Assembly: GCA_019309045.1 (NCBI GenBank)
Contig: JAFDGZ010000029.1
Coordinates: 1-34,183, forward strand
DNA from: Deltaproteobacteria bacterium
GTDB taxonomy: Bacteria > Desulfobacterota > Syntrophobacteria > BM002
Direction of reading: 5' to 3'
DNA length: 34,183 nucleotides
Shown here: positions 1 through 8,837 of the stretch, piece by piece
How positions within the stretch are numbered: position 1 is the stretch's first letter
Layout of the letters: the number at the start of each line of letters is the position of its first letter
Translations under genes and position numbers: made by a program
Notes under the pieces: model-generated
What the model saw: only the letters and a program-made list of their open reading frames with translations
Databases searched by the model: none
Told to the model about the DNA's origin: nothing

Positions 1-150
1 ACAATGACCATGACCTTGAGGTATGCCCACCTGAGCCAGGAGCACAAAAAGAAAGCGGTCAATCTGCTCAATGGATTGACCGCCTCGCCAATTTCTACAT
101 GTCACAAGAGTGCCACATTTAAAAAATCTTCAGCTGCAGCAAAAAGCTAA
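1..150 (+). CDS. Tyrosine recombinase / phage-type integrase, C-terminal end (5' partial)
   Basis: An open frame runs in from the window edge and stops with TAA at 148-150. Its 49 visible residues include LRYAHLS followed by a basic helix (QEHKKKAVNLL), which is the C-terminal signature of tyrosine recombinases; the Tyr of RYAHLS (residue 8 here) would be the nucleophile that attacks DNA. The catalytic Arg/His residues lie upstream of the window, so activity cannot be judged. The stop is 14 bp from the CCA end of a tRNA-Pro gene on the opposite strand, the usual position of an integrase that uses a tRNA 3' end as attachment site. A XerC/D-type or integron-type enzyme is possible but less likely in this context. 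Confidence 0.75.
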   Translation, partial: TMTMTLRYAHLSQEHKKKAVNLLNGLTASPISTCHKSATFKKSSAAAKS

Positions 151-164
151 GTATTTGATTTTAC

Positions 165-242
165 TGGTCGGGACGAGAGGATTTGAACCTCCGACCCCCT
201 GAACCCCATTCAGGTGCGCTACCCAGACTGCGCCACGTCCCG
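165..242 (-). tRNA. tRNA-Pro (anticodon GGG), CCA encoded
   Basis: The minus strand folds into a full cloverleaf. The acceptor stem is CGGGACG/CGTCCCG, the D arm is GCGC-AGTCTGGGTA-GCGC, the anticodon stem is CCTGA/TCAGG with loop ATGGGGT (anticodon GGG), the T arm is GGAGG-TTCAAAT-CCTCT, and CCA is encoded. G37 next to a GGG anticodon fits proline. The 3' end points left, toward the recombinase fragment. Confidence 0.95.
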
Positions 243-251
243 ACTGCTGGC

Positions 252-280
252 TATGTAACACTATCTCGACAGGGTGTCAA
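252..280 (-). promoter_or_regulatory. sigma-70 promoter of tRNA-Pro
   Basis: Read on the minus strand, a consensus -35 TTGACA (280-275) is separated by 17 bp from a -10 TACATA (257-252). This places transcription start a few bases upstream of the tRNA 5' end at 242. Confidence 0.75.
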
Positions 281-399
281 GCAGTTGCTCGCGTATGAGT
301 AGGACGGGGAGGGCTGCAGCTGCCTGTTACTACTGGTTGCCAGATGGTTATGGTGACAGCTGCTCTTGATGAATTAGCGTCACTTTTTCGAGGTCATGT

Positions 400-1350
400 T
401 CAACTGTTTTCATCGGCTGCAATTCTTTCCTTGAAGTACTCTATAGTACGACCAAGACCTTCCACAAAGGGCACCTCTGGCTGCCAGTTGAGTTTGCTTC
501 TGGCAAGGGTGATGTCAGGCTGCCTCTGGATTGGATCGTCAGGGGGCAAAGGGCCATACTCTATCCTGGCCTCGGAGCCGGTGGCAGAGATGATCTGCTG
601 CGCCAGTTCGAGAATGCTTATTTCATGCGGATTTCCTAAATTTACTGGTCCAAGGAGTTCATCTTGTTCCATGAGCTGCATCAGCCCTCGAACGAGATCG
701 CTCACGTAGCAAAAAGAACGCGTCTGCCTGCCGTCGCCGTAGATAGTCAGCGGTTGTCCCCGAAGTGCCTGAACAATGAAGTTGCTCATTACCCTGCCAT
801 CGTTGACTGCCATTCGAGGCCCGTAGGTGTTGAAAATCCGGGCGATTCTGATGTCCACCTGGTTCTGGCGATGGTAGTCCATCATCAGAGTCTCTGCAAC
901 CCGCTTGCCCTCGTCGTAGCAGCTTCGCAGTCCCACACAATTGACATTCCCCCAGTAAGACTCGGGCTGTGGGTGCACCGTTGGATCACCATAGACTTCT
1001 GAGGTAGAGGCCTGCAGAATTCGAGCCTTTACCCGCTTGGCAAGACCGAGCATGTTCAACGTTCCCATGACGTTTGTCTTGACAGTCTTTACAGGATTGT
1101 ACTGATAGTGGATGGGTGATGCTGGGCAGGCCAGGTTGTAGATCTGGTCAACTTCAAGAAGTATAGGGTTGACCAGATCGTGGCGAATGAGTTCGAAACG
1201 GTAATTGCCCAGGAGGTGTTTGATATTTTCCCTGCTGCCGGTAAAAAAGTTGTCCAGGCATATGACCTCATTGCCCTGTCGCAAGAGACTGTCACAGAGA
1301 TGACTGCCTATAAAACCAGCGCCGCCGGTTACCAGAACTCTTTTAGCCAT
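400..1350 (-). CDS. UDP-glucuronate decarboxylase (UDP-xylose synthase), NAD-dependent SDR
   Basis: A 316-residue extended short-chain dehydrogenase. The Rossmann glycine motif TGGAGFIGS is at residues 8-16, the catalytic Thr/Ser-Glu segment STSEVYGDP at 115-123, and the YxxxK pair at Tyr145/Lys149 within RSCYDEGKR. The RSCYDEGKR and YGPRM-NDGRV-SNFI blocks are those of UDP-xylose synthases rather than of GalE or RmlB. The family oxidises UDP-glucuronate at C4, decarboxylates it and reduces it to UDP-xylose, a nucleotide sugar for surface polysaccharide, in the cytosol. Length is normal for the bacterial enzyme. The ATG is preceded by CGGAG at 7-nt spacing. It stands alone, with no glycosyltransferase neighbour in the window, so the acceptor glycan is unknown. 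Confidence 0.9.
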   Translation of the reverse strand: MAKRVLVTGGAGFIGSHLCDSLLRQGNEVICLDNFFTGSRENIKHLLGNYRFELIRHDLVNPILLEVDQIYNLACPASPIHYQYNPVKTVKTNVMGTLNMLGLAKRVKARILQASTSEVYGDPTVHPQPESYWGNVNCVGLRSCYDEGKRVAETLMMDYHRQNQVDIRIARIFNTYGPRMAVNDGRVMSNFIVQALRGQPLTIYGDGRQTRSFCYVSDLVRGLMQLMEQDELLGPVNLGNPHEISILELAQQIISATGSEARIEYGPLPPDDPIQRQPDITLARSKLNWQPEVPFVEGLGRTIEYFKERIAADENS

Positions 1351-1641
1351 GCGATTCTCCGTCTTTTATGCTGCCAGGGGTTCCAGAGCAAGACAGCACA
1401 TTGCCGGCAAGTAGCAGCAAATCCTCATGGATGTTGCTACTGATTTCGTTTATTAGAATATGTACACTGTATCACGCTCCACATCAATGCTCTTGGCAGA
1501 TTAGCCAGATTTGTGCCAAGCGGTCCGTGTTATTGGTTATCAGGTGGTCAGGAACAGGGCCTCCGGCAAGAATTGCCCGAAGCGCTGTATCTGCCTGGCG
1601 CCCAGGAACTTGCCACATGCACCCGTTTTTTCAACCCGGAT

Positions 1642-1693
1642 AACTCAACAAACTCAATAACCTATAAGCGTCAACCCGCAACTCGCAAACCGA
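1642..1693. repeat. Degenerate CAACAAACTC / AACCCGCAACTCGCA low-complexity repeat
   Basis: Two short phrases are strung together here. AACTCAACAAACTCAATAACC (21 nt in all, beginning at 1642) recurs in related form at 10867-10894, sharing the 12-mer AACTCAACAAAC. AACCCGCAACTCGCA at 1673-1687 recurs exactly, in inverted orientation, at 25108-25122. The rest of the 420-bp gap 1351-1770 shows only the aminotransferase promoter. Confidence 0.45.
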
Positions 1694-1706
1694 CCTCAAA
1701 TTATCC

Positions 1707-1735
1707 TTGAAGCACTGAGATCGTTTCGCTATAGT
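1707..1735 (+). promoter_or_regulatory. sigma-70 promoter of the aminotransferase gene
   Basis: TTGAAG (1707-1712), a 17-bp spacer, then TATAGT (1730-1735). A strong ribosome binding site AGAAGGAG follows about 20 bp downstream, ahead of the ATG at 1771. Confidence 0.7.
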
Positions 1736-1770
1736 AGCGGCACGCAGAGTTAGAAGAAGGAGAAGCCCAT

Positions 1771-2955
1771 ATGGCCGTTGCTCGGAGAATTCAGGAGGCG
1801 ATCGAGCGCTCTTCCTGGATACGAAAGATGTTTGAAGAAGGCGCCCGCCTCAAAGCTGTGCATGGTGCTGACAATGTCTTCGACTTTAGCCTGGGGAATC
1901 CTGATGTAGATCCTCCTGCTGCCTTCCGCCACACTCTGACCAGGGTGGCGGCAGAGGAACGCCCTGGCGTGCATGGCTATATGCCCAATGCCGGCTTCGA
2001 GGAGACGCGGTCTGCAGTAGCTGCCCAGGTAGGCCAGGAGCAGGGAGTATCGCTGGAGAGCAGGCATGTGGTAATGACCTGTGGAGCGGCAGGCGGGCTG
2101 AACTGTATATTCAAAGCACTTCTTGATCCTGGCGATGAAGTGGTGGTGCCGGCACCGTACTTCGTGGAGTATGGCTTCTACGCTGAAAACCATGGCGGCA
2201 GGTTGTCTGTGGTGCCTACACGAGATGATTTTACCCTGGATCTCGGCGCCATAGAGGCAGCCATTAATCAGAATACGAAGGCGGTTCTTCTCAATTCCCC
2301 CAACAACCCCACTGGACAGGTCTATGATGCCTCCAGCCTGAACAGACTAGGAGAACTCCTTGAACAGCAGAGCGGCAAGCTGGGGAAAACACTGTTTTTG
2401 ATTTCGGATGAGCCTTACCGCAAACTGGTATATGACGGCGACACCGTTCCCAGTGTGTTCAAAGCGTACCGCAACACCATTATAACCAGCTCCTATTCAA
2501 AGGACATATCACTGCCAGGAGAGAGGATCGGCTATCTGGCAGTTCATCCGGAAGCCGATCAGGTGACTTTGCTCATGGACGCCCTGGTGCTGGCAAATCG
2601 TGTTCTCGGATTTGTAAATGCCCCGGCATTCATGCAGAGAGTGGTCAGAGACCTGCAAGGCAGCTGTGTTGACGTGAACCTGTACCAGACCAGGAGAGAT
2701 TTGTTTTGCCGAGGCCTGACCGAAGCGGGATATGAAATGATTACTCCCCGCGGCGCCTTCTACCTTTTTCCCAGAAGTCCTATTGCAGACGATGTTGAAT
2801 TCGTGCGCATGCTGCAAGAAGAGAACATCCTGGTTGTGCCGGGGAGCGGCTTTGGCAAACCTGGCCATTTTCGAATTTCCTATTGTGTGAGTGAAAAGAC
2901 TATCAGCCGATCTCTACCGGGTTTTGCCAGGGCGCGATCGCGGGCTCTGTCTTGA
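1771..2955 (+). CDS. PLP-dependent class I/II aminotransferase
   Basis: A 394-residue fold-type I aminotransferase. SLGNPDVDPP (40-49) and HGYMPNAG (68-75) are substrate/cofactor loop motifs. NSPNNPTG (175-182) contains the Asn that binds the PLP ring, and DEPY (213-216) contains the Asp that pairs with the pyridine nitrogen. SYSKDISLPGERIGY (241-255) contains the Schiff-base Lys244. The LPGERIGY segment is typical of aspartate/aromatic-type aminotransferases, but substrate cannot be read from sequence. The start is well fixed by AGAAGGAG and the upstream promoter. The protein is cytosolic. The gene is followed after 135 bp by the SPOR protein, with no sign of co-function. Confidence 0.9.
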   Translation: MAVARRIQEAIERSSWIRKMFEEGARLKAVHGADNVFDFSLGNPDVDPPAAFRHTLTRVAAEERPGVHGYMPNAGFEETRSAVAAQVGQEQGVSLESRHVVMTCGAAGGLNCIFKALLDPGDEVVVPAPYFVEYGFYAENHGGRLSVVPTRDDFTLDLGAIEAAINQNTKAVLLNSPNNPTGQVYDASSLNRLGELLEQQSGKLGKTLFLISDEPYRKLVYDGDTVPSVFKAYRNTIITSSYSKDISLPGERIGYLAVHPEADQVTLLMDALVLANRVLGFVNAPAFMQRVVRDLQGSCVDVNLYQTRRDLFCRGLTEAGYEMITPRGAFYLFPRSPIADDVEFVRMLQEENILVVPGSGFGKPGHFRISYCVSEKTISRSLPGFARARSRALS

Positions 2956-3090
2956 GTTAGAAAATAATGGGCGTCCTATTGGGGCGGGGGGAAAGACTAT
3001 ATCCCATATTCAGACAGGGCCCTGGGCCATGAGCAACATCGAAGCAAGCATCGCTGAATCTGACCTTTGCTTCACGATGTTTGGTGGTTT

Positions 3091-3801
3091 ATGAGAGAAG
3101 AAATCTATGTGAAAAGGTATGCCGAGGGCGACATAGCTCCCAGGTCGTCGGGTTTCAAGAAGATGGCATTGATAGTGGGGGTCATGGCGCTGTTGACTCT
3201 TGCTGGTCTTCTTTCCTGGCAGTCGTGGAAGCAGAGGAAGAATGTCAGGCCTTTGCCTCTCGGGAGGACGAAAATAGTGCGCCGCATTCCACCGGCACCG
3301 CCAGGAGTCTCGATTGTAGTTGAAAAACAGAGGGCAATCGTAGCCGCGAAGCATGAACAGCATGTCAAGGCCAGGGGTGAGGCTTTGCCGAAGCCCGAAG
3401 AAAGTGCGGCGCTGGCAGCCAAGGAACCTCTGCAAGAAAAGACAGAATCTGCAAAGCCGCTGCCAGGGCCGGCTGCTGTAATGCAAGAAACAACAAAGGG
3501 AAAAAGCGAACCTCTACCTGCCGCCACGGTGGAAAAACCAAGAAGGAAACCTGCGGTTGCCAGCAAATTCGCCATTCAGGTGGGAGCCTTCAGATTGGCG
3601 GAGGGCGCAGAGAGACTTGTGAAGCAACTCAGGGAAAAAGGCTATGATGCTTATGTAGACAAGAGCCTGTTGAAGCAGGGGGGAAATATATATCGCGTCC
3701 GCATTCGCGGTTACAAAAACATAGAGCAAGCGAGGTCAGCCATAGCCAGACTGGAAAAGGACGAGGGAATGAAGGGGTTCCCGGTAACTCTCAATCCCTA
3801 G
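3091..3801 (+). CDS. Membrane-anchored SPOR-domain protein
   Basis: About 236 residues: a short basic cytoplasmic N-terminus, one hydrophobic segment (MALIVGVMALLTLAGLLSW, about residues 17-35), a long Ala/Pro/Lys/Glu-rich periplasmic linker, and a C-terminal SPOR domain beginning at FAIQVGAF and ending at the stop. SPOR domains bind peptidoglycan stripped of stem peptides, usually at the division site. A type II inner-membrane FtsN/DedD-like topology fits a septal role, although no catalytic domain or other division gene is nearby. The frame is open from a TTG at 3067; the ATG at 3091 is preferred because it lies behind GGTGG and gives a compact cytoplasmic tail. A GTG at 3109 is an alternative. 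Confidence 0.8.
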   Translation: MREEIYVKRYAEGDIAPRSSGFKKMALIVGVMALLTLAGLLSWQSWKQRKNVRPLPLGRTKIVRRIPPAPPGVSIVVEKQRAIVAAKHEQHVKARGEALPKPEESAALAAKEPLQEKTESAKPLPGPAAVMQETTKGKSEPLPAATVEKPRRKPAVASKFAIQVGAFRLAEGAERLVKQLREKGYDAYVDKSLLKQGGNIYRVRIRGYKNIEQARSAIARLEKDEGMKGFPVTLNP

Positions 3802-4269
3802 TCAGCTGTTTGACGAGTTCATTCGATAACGTGACTGCTGCCATCTCTTGGGCTGTCTTTATTGGCTCCCTCGAGCGTTGCCTCGACAGGCTCTCCACCA
3901 CAAGCTACCCTTGACAGCGTTACCTTGACAAACCAGGGAGAGGCGGCACGGGCGGAAGCGAGATGCCCGATGAGGTCGGACTCGGGCCCACTCCTGCGAT
4001 TGAATTGTCCCAATGCCAAGCGGCATGTGCCTCATGGTGGCTTCGCTGCGGCGATTTTTGAATGACACTGATCAGCGTTGCGCCAATGGTGCGAACACAG
4101 CACACCTTTTCAACGCACAGCAAACGATTCTTGTTGCCGAGAAAAGGCACAAATCCTGCTACTTCTTGCCGCATTGACCCATATCTGTGTGCAAGTTAGA
4201 CTGAAGTATACTGATGCTTTCAGTCTCAGCAACTGCTTGAATATAGAGGGATTGAAGGACATAAGCTGT
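3802..4269. other. Intergenic region, 468 bp, no supported gene
   Basis: Short overlapping open frames occur on both strands between about 3820 and 4070, but none has a ribosome binding site or a recognisable motif. The phrase CCTTGACA occurs twice within 20 bp at about 3908-3931. No clear promoter or terminator is seen. The frame of the downstream radical SAM gene is open back to 4078, but that extension is not protein-like for the family. Confidence 0.4.
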
Positions 4270-5217
4270 ATGAGCCAAGTGAACATGGAGCCAGCCTATC
4301 TGCAGAGCTACCAGAGCGGCGTCCTGGCAGAGCGCATCGAAGCTGCTCTCAGCATACTCGAGTGCTGTTGTCTCTGTCCCAGGCGGTGTGAAGTAAATCG
4401 TTTGGCAGGCAACACAGGCGTATGTCAAACAGATCGGCAAGCCGTGGTTTCCAGCTATAGTCCCCATTTCGGCGAAGAAGATCCATTAGTTGGCAGCGGC
4501 GGTTCGGGCACTATCTTTCTTGCTTACTGCAATCTGCAGTGCGTATTTTGTCAAAATTATGAGATCAGCCACCTGGGCGAGGGAAGCCCCGTTACTTCCG
4601 CTCAGCTTGCCGACATGATGATTTCTTTGCAGAAACGGGGATGCCACAACATCAACTTTGTTACTCCCACTCATGTGGTACCTCAAATTCTCGAGGCTCT
4701 GCCCGGGGCCATTGACAAAGGTTTGAGGCTGCCACTGGTATATAACTGCAGCGGCTACGAAGAAGTGGACACCCTGAAGCTGCTCGACGGTGTCTTTGAT
4801 ATCTATATGCCGGACTTCAAGTTCTGGCAGCCAGACGTTGCTGAGAAATTTTGCGCTGCGCCCGACTATCCTGAGAAGGCGAGAGCCGCGGTCAAAGAAA
4901 TGCACAGCCAGGTCGGAGACTTGCTGATTGACGAACAGGGAATCGCCTGCAGGGGACTATTGATACGGCATCTAGTGATGCCTGAGGGTTTGGCGGGTAC
5001 AAGAGATATCATGAGGTTTCTGGCCAAAGAGATCTCGACAAACACTTATGTCAATATCATGGCGCAGTATAGGCCTTGCGGCGAAGCGCACCGTTTTCGT
5101 GAGTTGAGCCGAGCCTTAACTTCAGACGAATACCGGGACGCTGTGCGGATTGCCCACGAGGAAGGCATTCATAGACTGGACGAGCGGCGGCTGGTGCGCT
5201 TGTTTCACTGGCTGTGA
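4270..5217 (+). CDS. PflX-type radical SAM protein (COG1313-like)
   Basis: A 315-residue protein. The radical SAM cluster motif CNLQCVFC places Cys87, Cys91 and Cys94 as ligands of a 4Fe-4S cluster that cleaves S-adenosylmethionine. A Cys-rich N-terminal region (CCCLCPRRC at 32-40, then Cys52 in GNTGVC) matches the extra Cys module of the PflX / AmmeMemoRadiSam-like branch and could bind another metal or cluster. These proteins resemble pyruvate formate-lyase activases, but their substrate is generally unknown. The ATG at 4270 was chosen because GAAGGA lies 10 nt upstream and the family begins near here; the in-frame ATG at 4285 lacks a site. A PPP-type phosphatase follows within 21 nt, so the two may be co-transcribed. 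Confidence 0.85.
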   Translation: MSQVNMEPAYLQSYQSGVLAERIEAALSILECCCLCPRRCEVNRLAGNTGVCQTDRQAVVSSYSPHFGEEDPLVGSGGSGTIFLAYCNLQCVFCQNYEISHLGEGSPVTSAQLADMMISLQKRGCHNINFVTPTHVVPQILEALPGAIDKGLRLPLVYNCSGYEEVDTLKLLDGVFDIYMPDFKFWQPDVAEKFCAAPDYPEKARAAVKEMHSQVGDLLIDEQGIACRGLLIRHLVMPEGLAGTRDIMRFLAKEISTNTYVNIMAQYRPCGEAHRFRELSRALTSDEYRDAVRIAHEEGIHRLDERRLVRLFHWL

Positions 5218-5238
5218 AAATTGCGGACCCTATCATTT

Positions 5239-5919
5239 ATGAACACTCCAGAGCGGACTATTGTTATTGGAGATATCCACGGATGTCTGCAAAAACTTGA
5301 AGCGCTGATGCAGCGGATTGATCCTCGTCCCGGTCGTGATCAGCTTGTTTTCCTTGGCGACTACATTGACAGGGGCGAAGATTCTTATGGTGTTCTCGAC
5401 TATCTCGTTGAGGTGAAGAAAAAATACCCACAGACTATTTTTCTCATGGGAAATCATGAAAAGATGTTTCTAGACTTTCTTGCAGGTGAGGAACAGGCGC
5501 TTTTTCTTCACAACGGGGGGGTGTCGACTCTGAAGAACTACCTGGACAAACTCGACAATTTCAATGCTGCCACCGGGGAGGATTGGGCTGCGCACGTTCT
5601 GGAGCATCTGTTGCCCGAGGCGCATAAAGAGTTTCTCGAGGATTTGCTGCCATATTACGAGACAGAAGATTTCATCATGGTTCATGCGGGCTTGCGGGAA
5701 GGCGTGCCACTAGAGAAACAGAGCCTGGAAGATCTGGTCTGGATTCGGGAGGAATTCCTGTATTCGGAAAAAGATTTTGGCAAGAGAGTAATTTTTGGCC
5801 ATACCCCTTTTGCCAGGCCTCTGGTACTTTTCAACAAGATAGGCATAGATACAGGGGCGGTGTACGGCAATACGCTCACCTGCGTCCTCCTGCCCGAGTT
5901 GAAATTTGTAAGCGTATAG
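5239..5919 (+). CDS. PPP-family metallophosphatase (PrpA/ApaH-like)
   Basis: A 226-residue calcineurin-like phosphoesterase with the PPP signature blocks in order: GDIHG (11-15), GDYIDRG (40-46), GNHE (71-74), then a C-terminal HAGL and GHTPF, which supply the remaining metal ligands. Bacterial members are serine/threonine (sometimes tyrosine) phosphatases or diadenosine tetraphosphatases; the short size favours the PrpA-like protein phosphatase group, but sequence does not decide. The frame is also open from a TTG at 5221. Neither start has a good ribosome binding site, so translation may depend on coupling to the radical SAM gene, whose stop is 21 nt upstream of the ATG. Confidence 0.85.
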   Translation: MNTPERTIVIGDIHGCLQKLEALMQRIDPRPGRDQLVFLGDYIDRGEDSYGVLDYLVEVKKKYPQTIFLMGNHEKMFLDFLAGEEQALFLHNGGVSTLKNYLDKLDNFNAATGEDWAAHVLEHLLPEAHKEFLEDLLPYYETEDFIMVHAGLREGVPLEKQSLEDLVWIREEFLYSEKDFGKRVIFGHTPFARPLVLFNKIGIDTGAVYGNTLTCVLLPELKFVSV

Positions 5920-6273
5920 GCAGAAGAACCGCCGCTACCTCAAAAAATTCCCAAGGCCCAGTGGACCTTGCAAGATTGATCTTTTTTGTTCTATATTATG
6001 GTCAGGCGACGACAGATCGCTCATTGCCAACTGAATATTTCGTGAATCGCGCTTGAACAAGAGTGCGGCAAATCTCAGAAAGTGCCTGGCATTCGAAGTG
6101 TTGGTGCTGATAGCCTGAAACAGTTTGGCCATTGCCAGGTGGGCGGCACGAGCGGTTCTGCGGGAGGCATGCAAGCTGAGAACACGTTCGTGTGCACCAG
6201 GGGTGGCAATTCACGAAATGCCCTAAAGAGCGATGGGCTGGTGTTTACCTCTGGATTCATTTTTTCGACCTCC
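5920..6273. other. Intergenic region, about 350 bp
   Basis: No gene with a ribosome binding site is seen. The frame of the next gene remains open back to 6082, so its true start could lie inside this stretch. No convincing terminator follows the phosphatase gene. Confidence 0.3.
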
Positions 6274-6909
6274 ATGCGGGCAGCCATCGATTCAACAGAA
6301 CTCAGCCTTGATTATCTCATCGCCAGAAGTGGCTTTATCGGCAGACTAATACTCAACCTCTATCGTTTCATGAGAGAGGGAGAGGAAGCATGTCTGCCGG
6401 CTGATTGCGGCGTCAAATCCCTCTGGTTGCGGCGCCAAAGGCTGCGGCGCTTTCTGGCGGTCTCCGGTATCAGCAGGCTGGTGGATATTCTTTATACTTA
6501 CTGGATCGGTGGTTCTCTTACCCGCAGTGATCAACTTACCTTTGCCAGACTGCACGGGCTCGAGGGTCGCGCCCACATACTCACTCTGGGCAACGCACTT
6601 GGCTGCGGCATCCCTTGCGGACTTGGCTATCTTGTCCTGGGGCATGGCTTTGATTTTCTGGCAGGCCTTAATTCATATGCTGAACTTGTATCGCTGCTGG
6701 CAAAGCACACTTCTGTTGGCATCGGTCTAGTGAGCCTGCTTGTTGACGCATTTCGGGCAATTGATGCATTGTGGCACCGGCGCTGTTGGGCACCATTTGG
6801 CTTTCTTCCCCTGTTAATCAATTTGCCGACCTATTTGAAAAGGTTCGCACAGGCCGTCTCTGCGGGGCCTGTTTCTAGAGCGAGGCAGGATACGGACTGC
6901 AGAGCCTAG
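6274..6909 (+). CDS. Unknown membrane protein
   Basis: About 211 residues from the ATG at 6274; the family is not recognised. The third-base pattern and composition look coding throughout. A basic patch (LWLRRQRLRRFL) precedes hydrophobic stretches: ILTLGNALGCGIPCGLGYL, a Gly/Val/Leu-rich segment near VGIGLVSLLVDAF, and FGFLPLLINLPTYL. Several membrane passes with short loops are therefore likely. No catalytic motif is visible. The start is uncertain: the ATG at 6274 lacks a Shine-Dalgarno sequence, a GTG at 6241 is an alternative, and the frame is open back to 6082. It is separated by 600 bp from the pilT cluster downstream, so a link to motility is not implied. Confidence 0.5.
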   Translation: MRAAIDSTELSLDYLIARSGFIGRLILNLYRFMREGEEACLPADCGVKSLWLRRQRLRRFLAVSGISRLVDILYTYWIGGSLTRSDQLTFARLHGLEGRAHILTLGNALGCGIPCGLGYLVLGHGFDFLAGLNSYAELVSLLAKHTSVGIGLVSLLVDAFRAIDALWHRRCWAPFGFLPLLINLPTYLKRFAQAVSAGPVSRARQDTDCRA

Positions 6910-7516
6910 CGCGGATCTTTCCAGGCACTACCCCCCGGGAGTGGCTGTATTACAGGACTGCCACTTTTGTCGGCTGGATTCGGTTTGAAAACCAAACGAC
7001 ACCGGATCTTGTAGGATCTGGCTACAAATTCCAGGGGAGCACGGCAGGAGGTTGCGGCAGGCGGCTCGAGCCGGTGCGCTGCGAAGGAGAACTCATGTCT
7101 GCAGCCCGGCCAAGCCCCTTGTAGATACATCTGTTCCAGCCACTCTTAAAGGGTGGCTGATGGCATAGCATGTGCATAATAAGCTTGCTGCCGAGCGCTA
7201 TCTAGAGAGCAACTGGCTGTCTACAGGAACTGCCGTCACACTGGCTGTTGGTGGTCGCTGTAGGCAGTGGAGAATAATATAGAAAATGAGAAATCCATGC
7301 CCACTAAGAGAATATTTCTTTGAAATACTAAAGAGTTAGGCTATAGGAGAGCCATCCGGTGGCCCGATTGCCGCAAGAAGCATGCTGCCCTTAGACGGCG
7401 GGGATTTTGCAGGTGAGCGGCAGTCTGCCTGCTGCAATGGAGCAAACACAACACTGCTGCAAAGGGGACCACGTCTGAGTGTCAAATAAGACATAGAGGA
7501 GGAGAGAGGCAAAACT
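6910..7516. other. Intergenic region, 607 bp, upstream of pilT
   Basis: It holds a perfect 7-bp hairpin CAGCCAC/GTGGCTG at 7137-7159 without a T tract, and a strong GAAGGAG ahead of a nine-codon frame at 7095-7124 (MSAARPSPL). It also holds a likely promoter at 7320-7347 that gives pilT a leader of about 160 nt. That leader contains small inverted repeats such as GCCA-TCCGG-TGGC but matches no riboswitch I can recognise. Confidence 0.4.
7320..7347 (+). promoter_or_regulatory. Putative sigma-70 promoter of the pilT cluster
   Basis: TTGAAA (7320-7325), a 16-bp spacer, then TATAGG (7342-7347). The start codon is 170 bp further on, so the transcript would carry a long leader. Confidence 0.45.
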
Positions 7517-8599
7517 ATGGCTCGAATTGATGCATTTTTCAAACTGATGCACGAGCAAAAGGCTTCCGATTTGCACCTGGTGGCGGGGCAACAACCTGTG
7601 CTCCGTGTTCGAGGAGAAATGGAGAGAGTTAAATACAAGGTGCTGGAGAATGACGAGCTCAAAGGCATGCTGTACGAAATTACCCCGGAAGAAAAAATCA
7701 AGATCTTCGAAGAGACCGGGGACATGGATTTCGCTTATGAAATTCCTGGACTTGCCCGCTACCGCGCCAACTACTTTCAACAGAAGAATGGCATCGGCGC
7801 TGTGTTTCGAGAGATCCCCAGTGAGATTCTTACAGTTGAACAGCTGCAGCTGCCTCCCGTTGTTGCCAAACTTGCTATGCTGCCGAGAGGACTGGTTCTT
7901 CTCACAGGCCCCACCGGCAGCGGCAAATCCACCACACTTGCTGCTATCATTGATGAAGCAAACCGCAAGCGCAAAGATCATATCATCACCATTGAAGATC
8001 CACTGGAGTTCGTTCACGAGAGCAAGAACTGCATCATCAACCACAGGGAAGTATTCACCCATACCAAGTCATTTGCCGCTGCTTTGCGGGGAGCCCTGCG
8101 GGAGGACCCAGATATAATTCTGGTAGGAGAACTTCGCGACCTGGAAACCATAGCGCTTGCCATCGAAGCTGCCGCCACCGGCCACCTGGTGTTAGCAACT
8201 CTGCACACCACCAGTGCTGCCAAAACTGTGGATCGAATCATCGAGGTTTTTCCTGCGAACGAGCAGGGCCAGATTCGCTCCATGCTGGCAGATGGAATTC
8301 GGGGGGTGGTATCGCAGACGCTGTTCAAACGGATAGACATACCAGGGCGTATTTGCTGCGCTGAAATTCTCATAGCAACGCACGCGGTGAGAGCTCTAGT
8401 CAGAGAGAACAAGACATATCAAATCCCAACAGCAATTCAGACAGGAAAGAAATACGGTATGCAGACACTGGATGACGCCATTATGGCCCATCTCAAGGCG
8501 CACAGGATCAGTGCGGAGGAGGCATACCTGAAGTGTGAAGACAAGGAAAAATTCCGGCCCTTCCTGCGCACTCCGCCGGCCGACTTTACTGAAGTCTGA
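7517..8599 (+). CDS. pilT: Type IV pilus retraction ATPase PilT
   Basis: A 360-residue secretion-type hexameric ATPase that powers pilus retraction for twitching and surface sensing at the cytoplasmic face of the inner membrane. The N-terminal PAS-like half begins with the PilT-typical KASDLHL (15-21). Walker A GPTGSGKSTT is at 131-140, the Asp box ITIEDPLEFVH at 157-167, Walker B DIILVGELRD at 199-208, and the His box TGHLVLATLHT at 221-231. The segment AVRALVRE (290-297) is a variant of the PilT retraction motif AIRNLIRE. Length is normal. The start has AGGAGGAGAG just upstream. It leads a three-gene set with a PilU-like paralogue and a zinc-ribbon/receiver protein. No pilus assembly genes are in the window. 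Confidence 0.95.
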   Translation: MARIDAFFKLMHEQKASDLHLVAGQQPVLRVRGEMERVKYKVLENDELKGMLYEITPEEKIKIFEETGDMDFAYEIPGLARYRANYFQQKNGIGAVFREIPSEILTVEQLQLPPVVAKLAMLPRGLVLLTGPTGSGKSTTLAAIIDEANRKRKDHIITIEDPLEFVHESKNCIINHREVFTHTKSFAAALRGALREDPDIILVGELRDLETIALAIEAAATGHLVLATLHTTSAAKTVDRIIEVFPANEQGQIRSMLADGIRGVVSQTLFKRIDIPGRICCAEILIATHAVRALVRENKTYQIPTAIQTGKKYGMQTLDDAIMAHLKAHRISAEEAYLKCEDKEKFRPFLRTPPADFTEV

Positions 8600-8837
8600 T
8601 GCGTTACCATGGGCGGGAGGCAGGAATTGGCAGGCTGAGTGCCCATGAAGTGCCCAGGAGATCAGGCCGGCTTTTTAGGAACTCTGCATGGGCGGTAAGT
8701 AGCAAGAGGCAAGGTATTCTCGCCGGGCAGACAGGAGTACAGTCCATGCCTGGCAGTTCAATGACATGCGGAGAGCTCCGTTGCTACGCGTCGTTGTTGA
8801 CAGAAAACACTTGTCAGAGCCGCCGGGAGAGTCTGAT

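Noticed and set aside
3819-4174. Overlapping frames on both strands in the gap before the radical SAM gene
   Set aside because: They overlap each other in several frames, lack ribosome binding sites and show no recognisable domain; kept only as an unexplained gap.
7095-7124. Nine-codon frame behind a strong GAAGGAG
   Set aside because: Too short to support as a leader peptide, with no attenuator-like hairpin or gene directly after it.
8628-8643. sigma-54-like TGG...GC match between pilT and the PilU-like gene
   Set aside because: Spacing is right, but both half-sites deviate from consensus and this GC-rich stretch would give chance matches.
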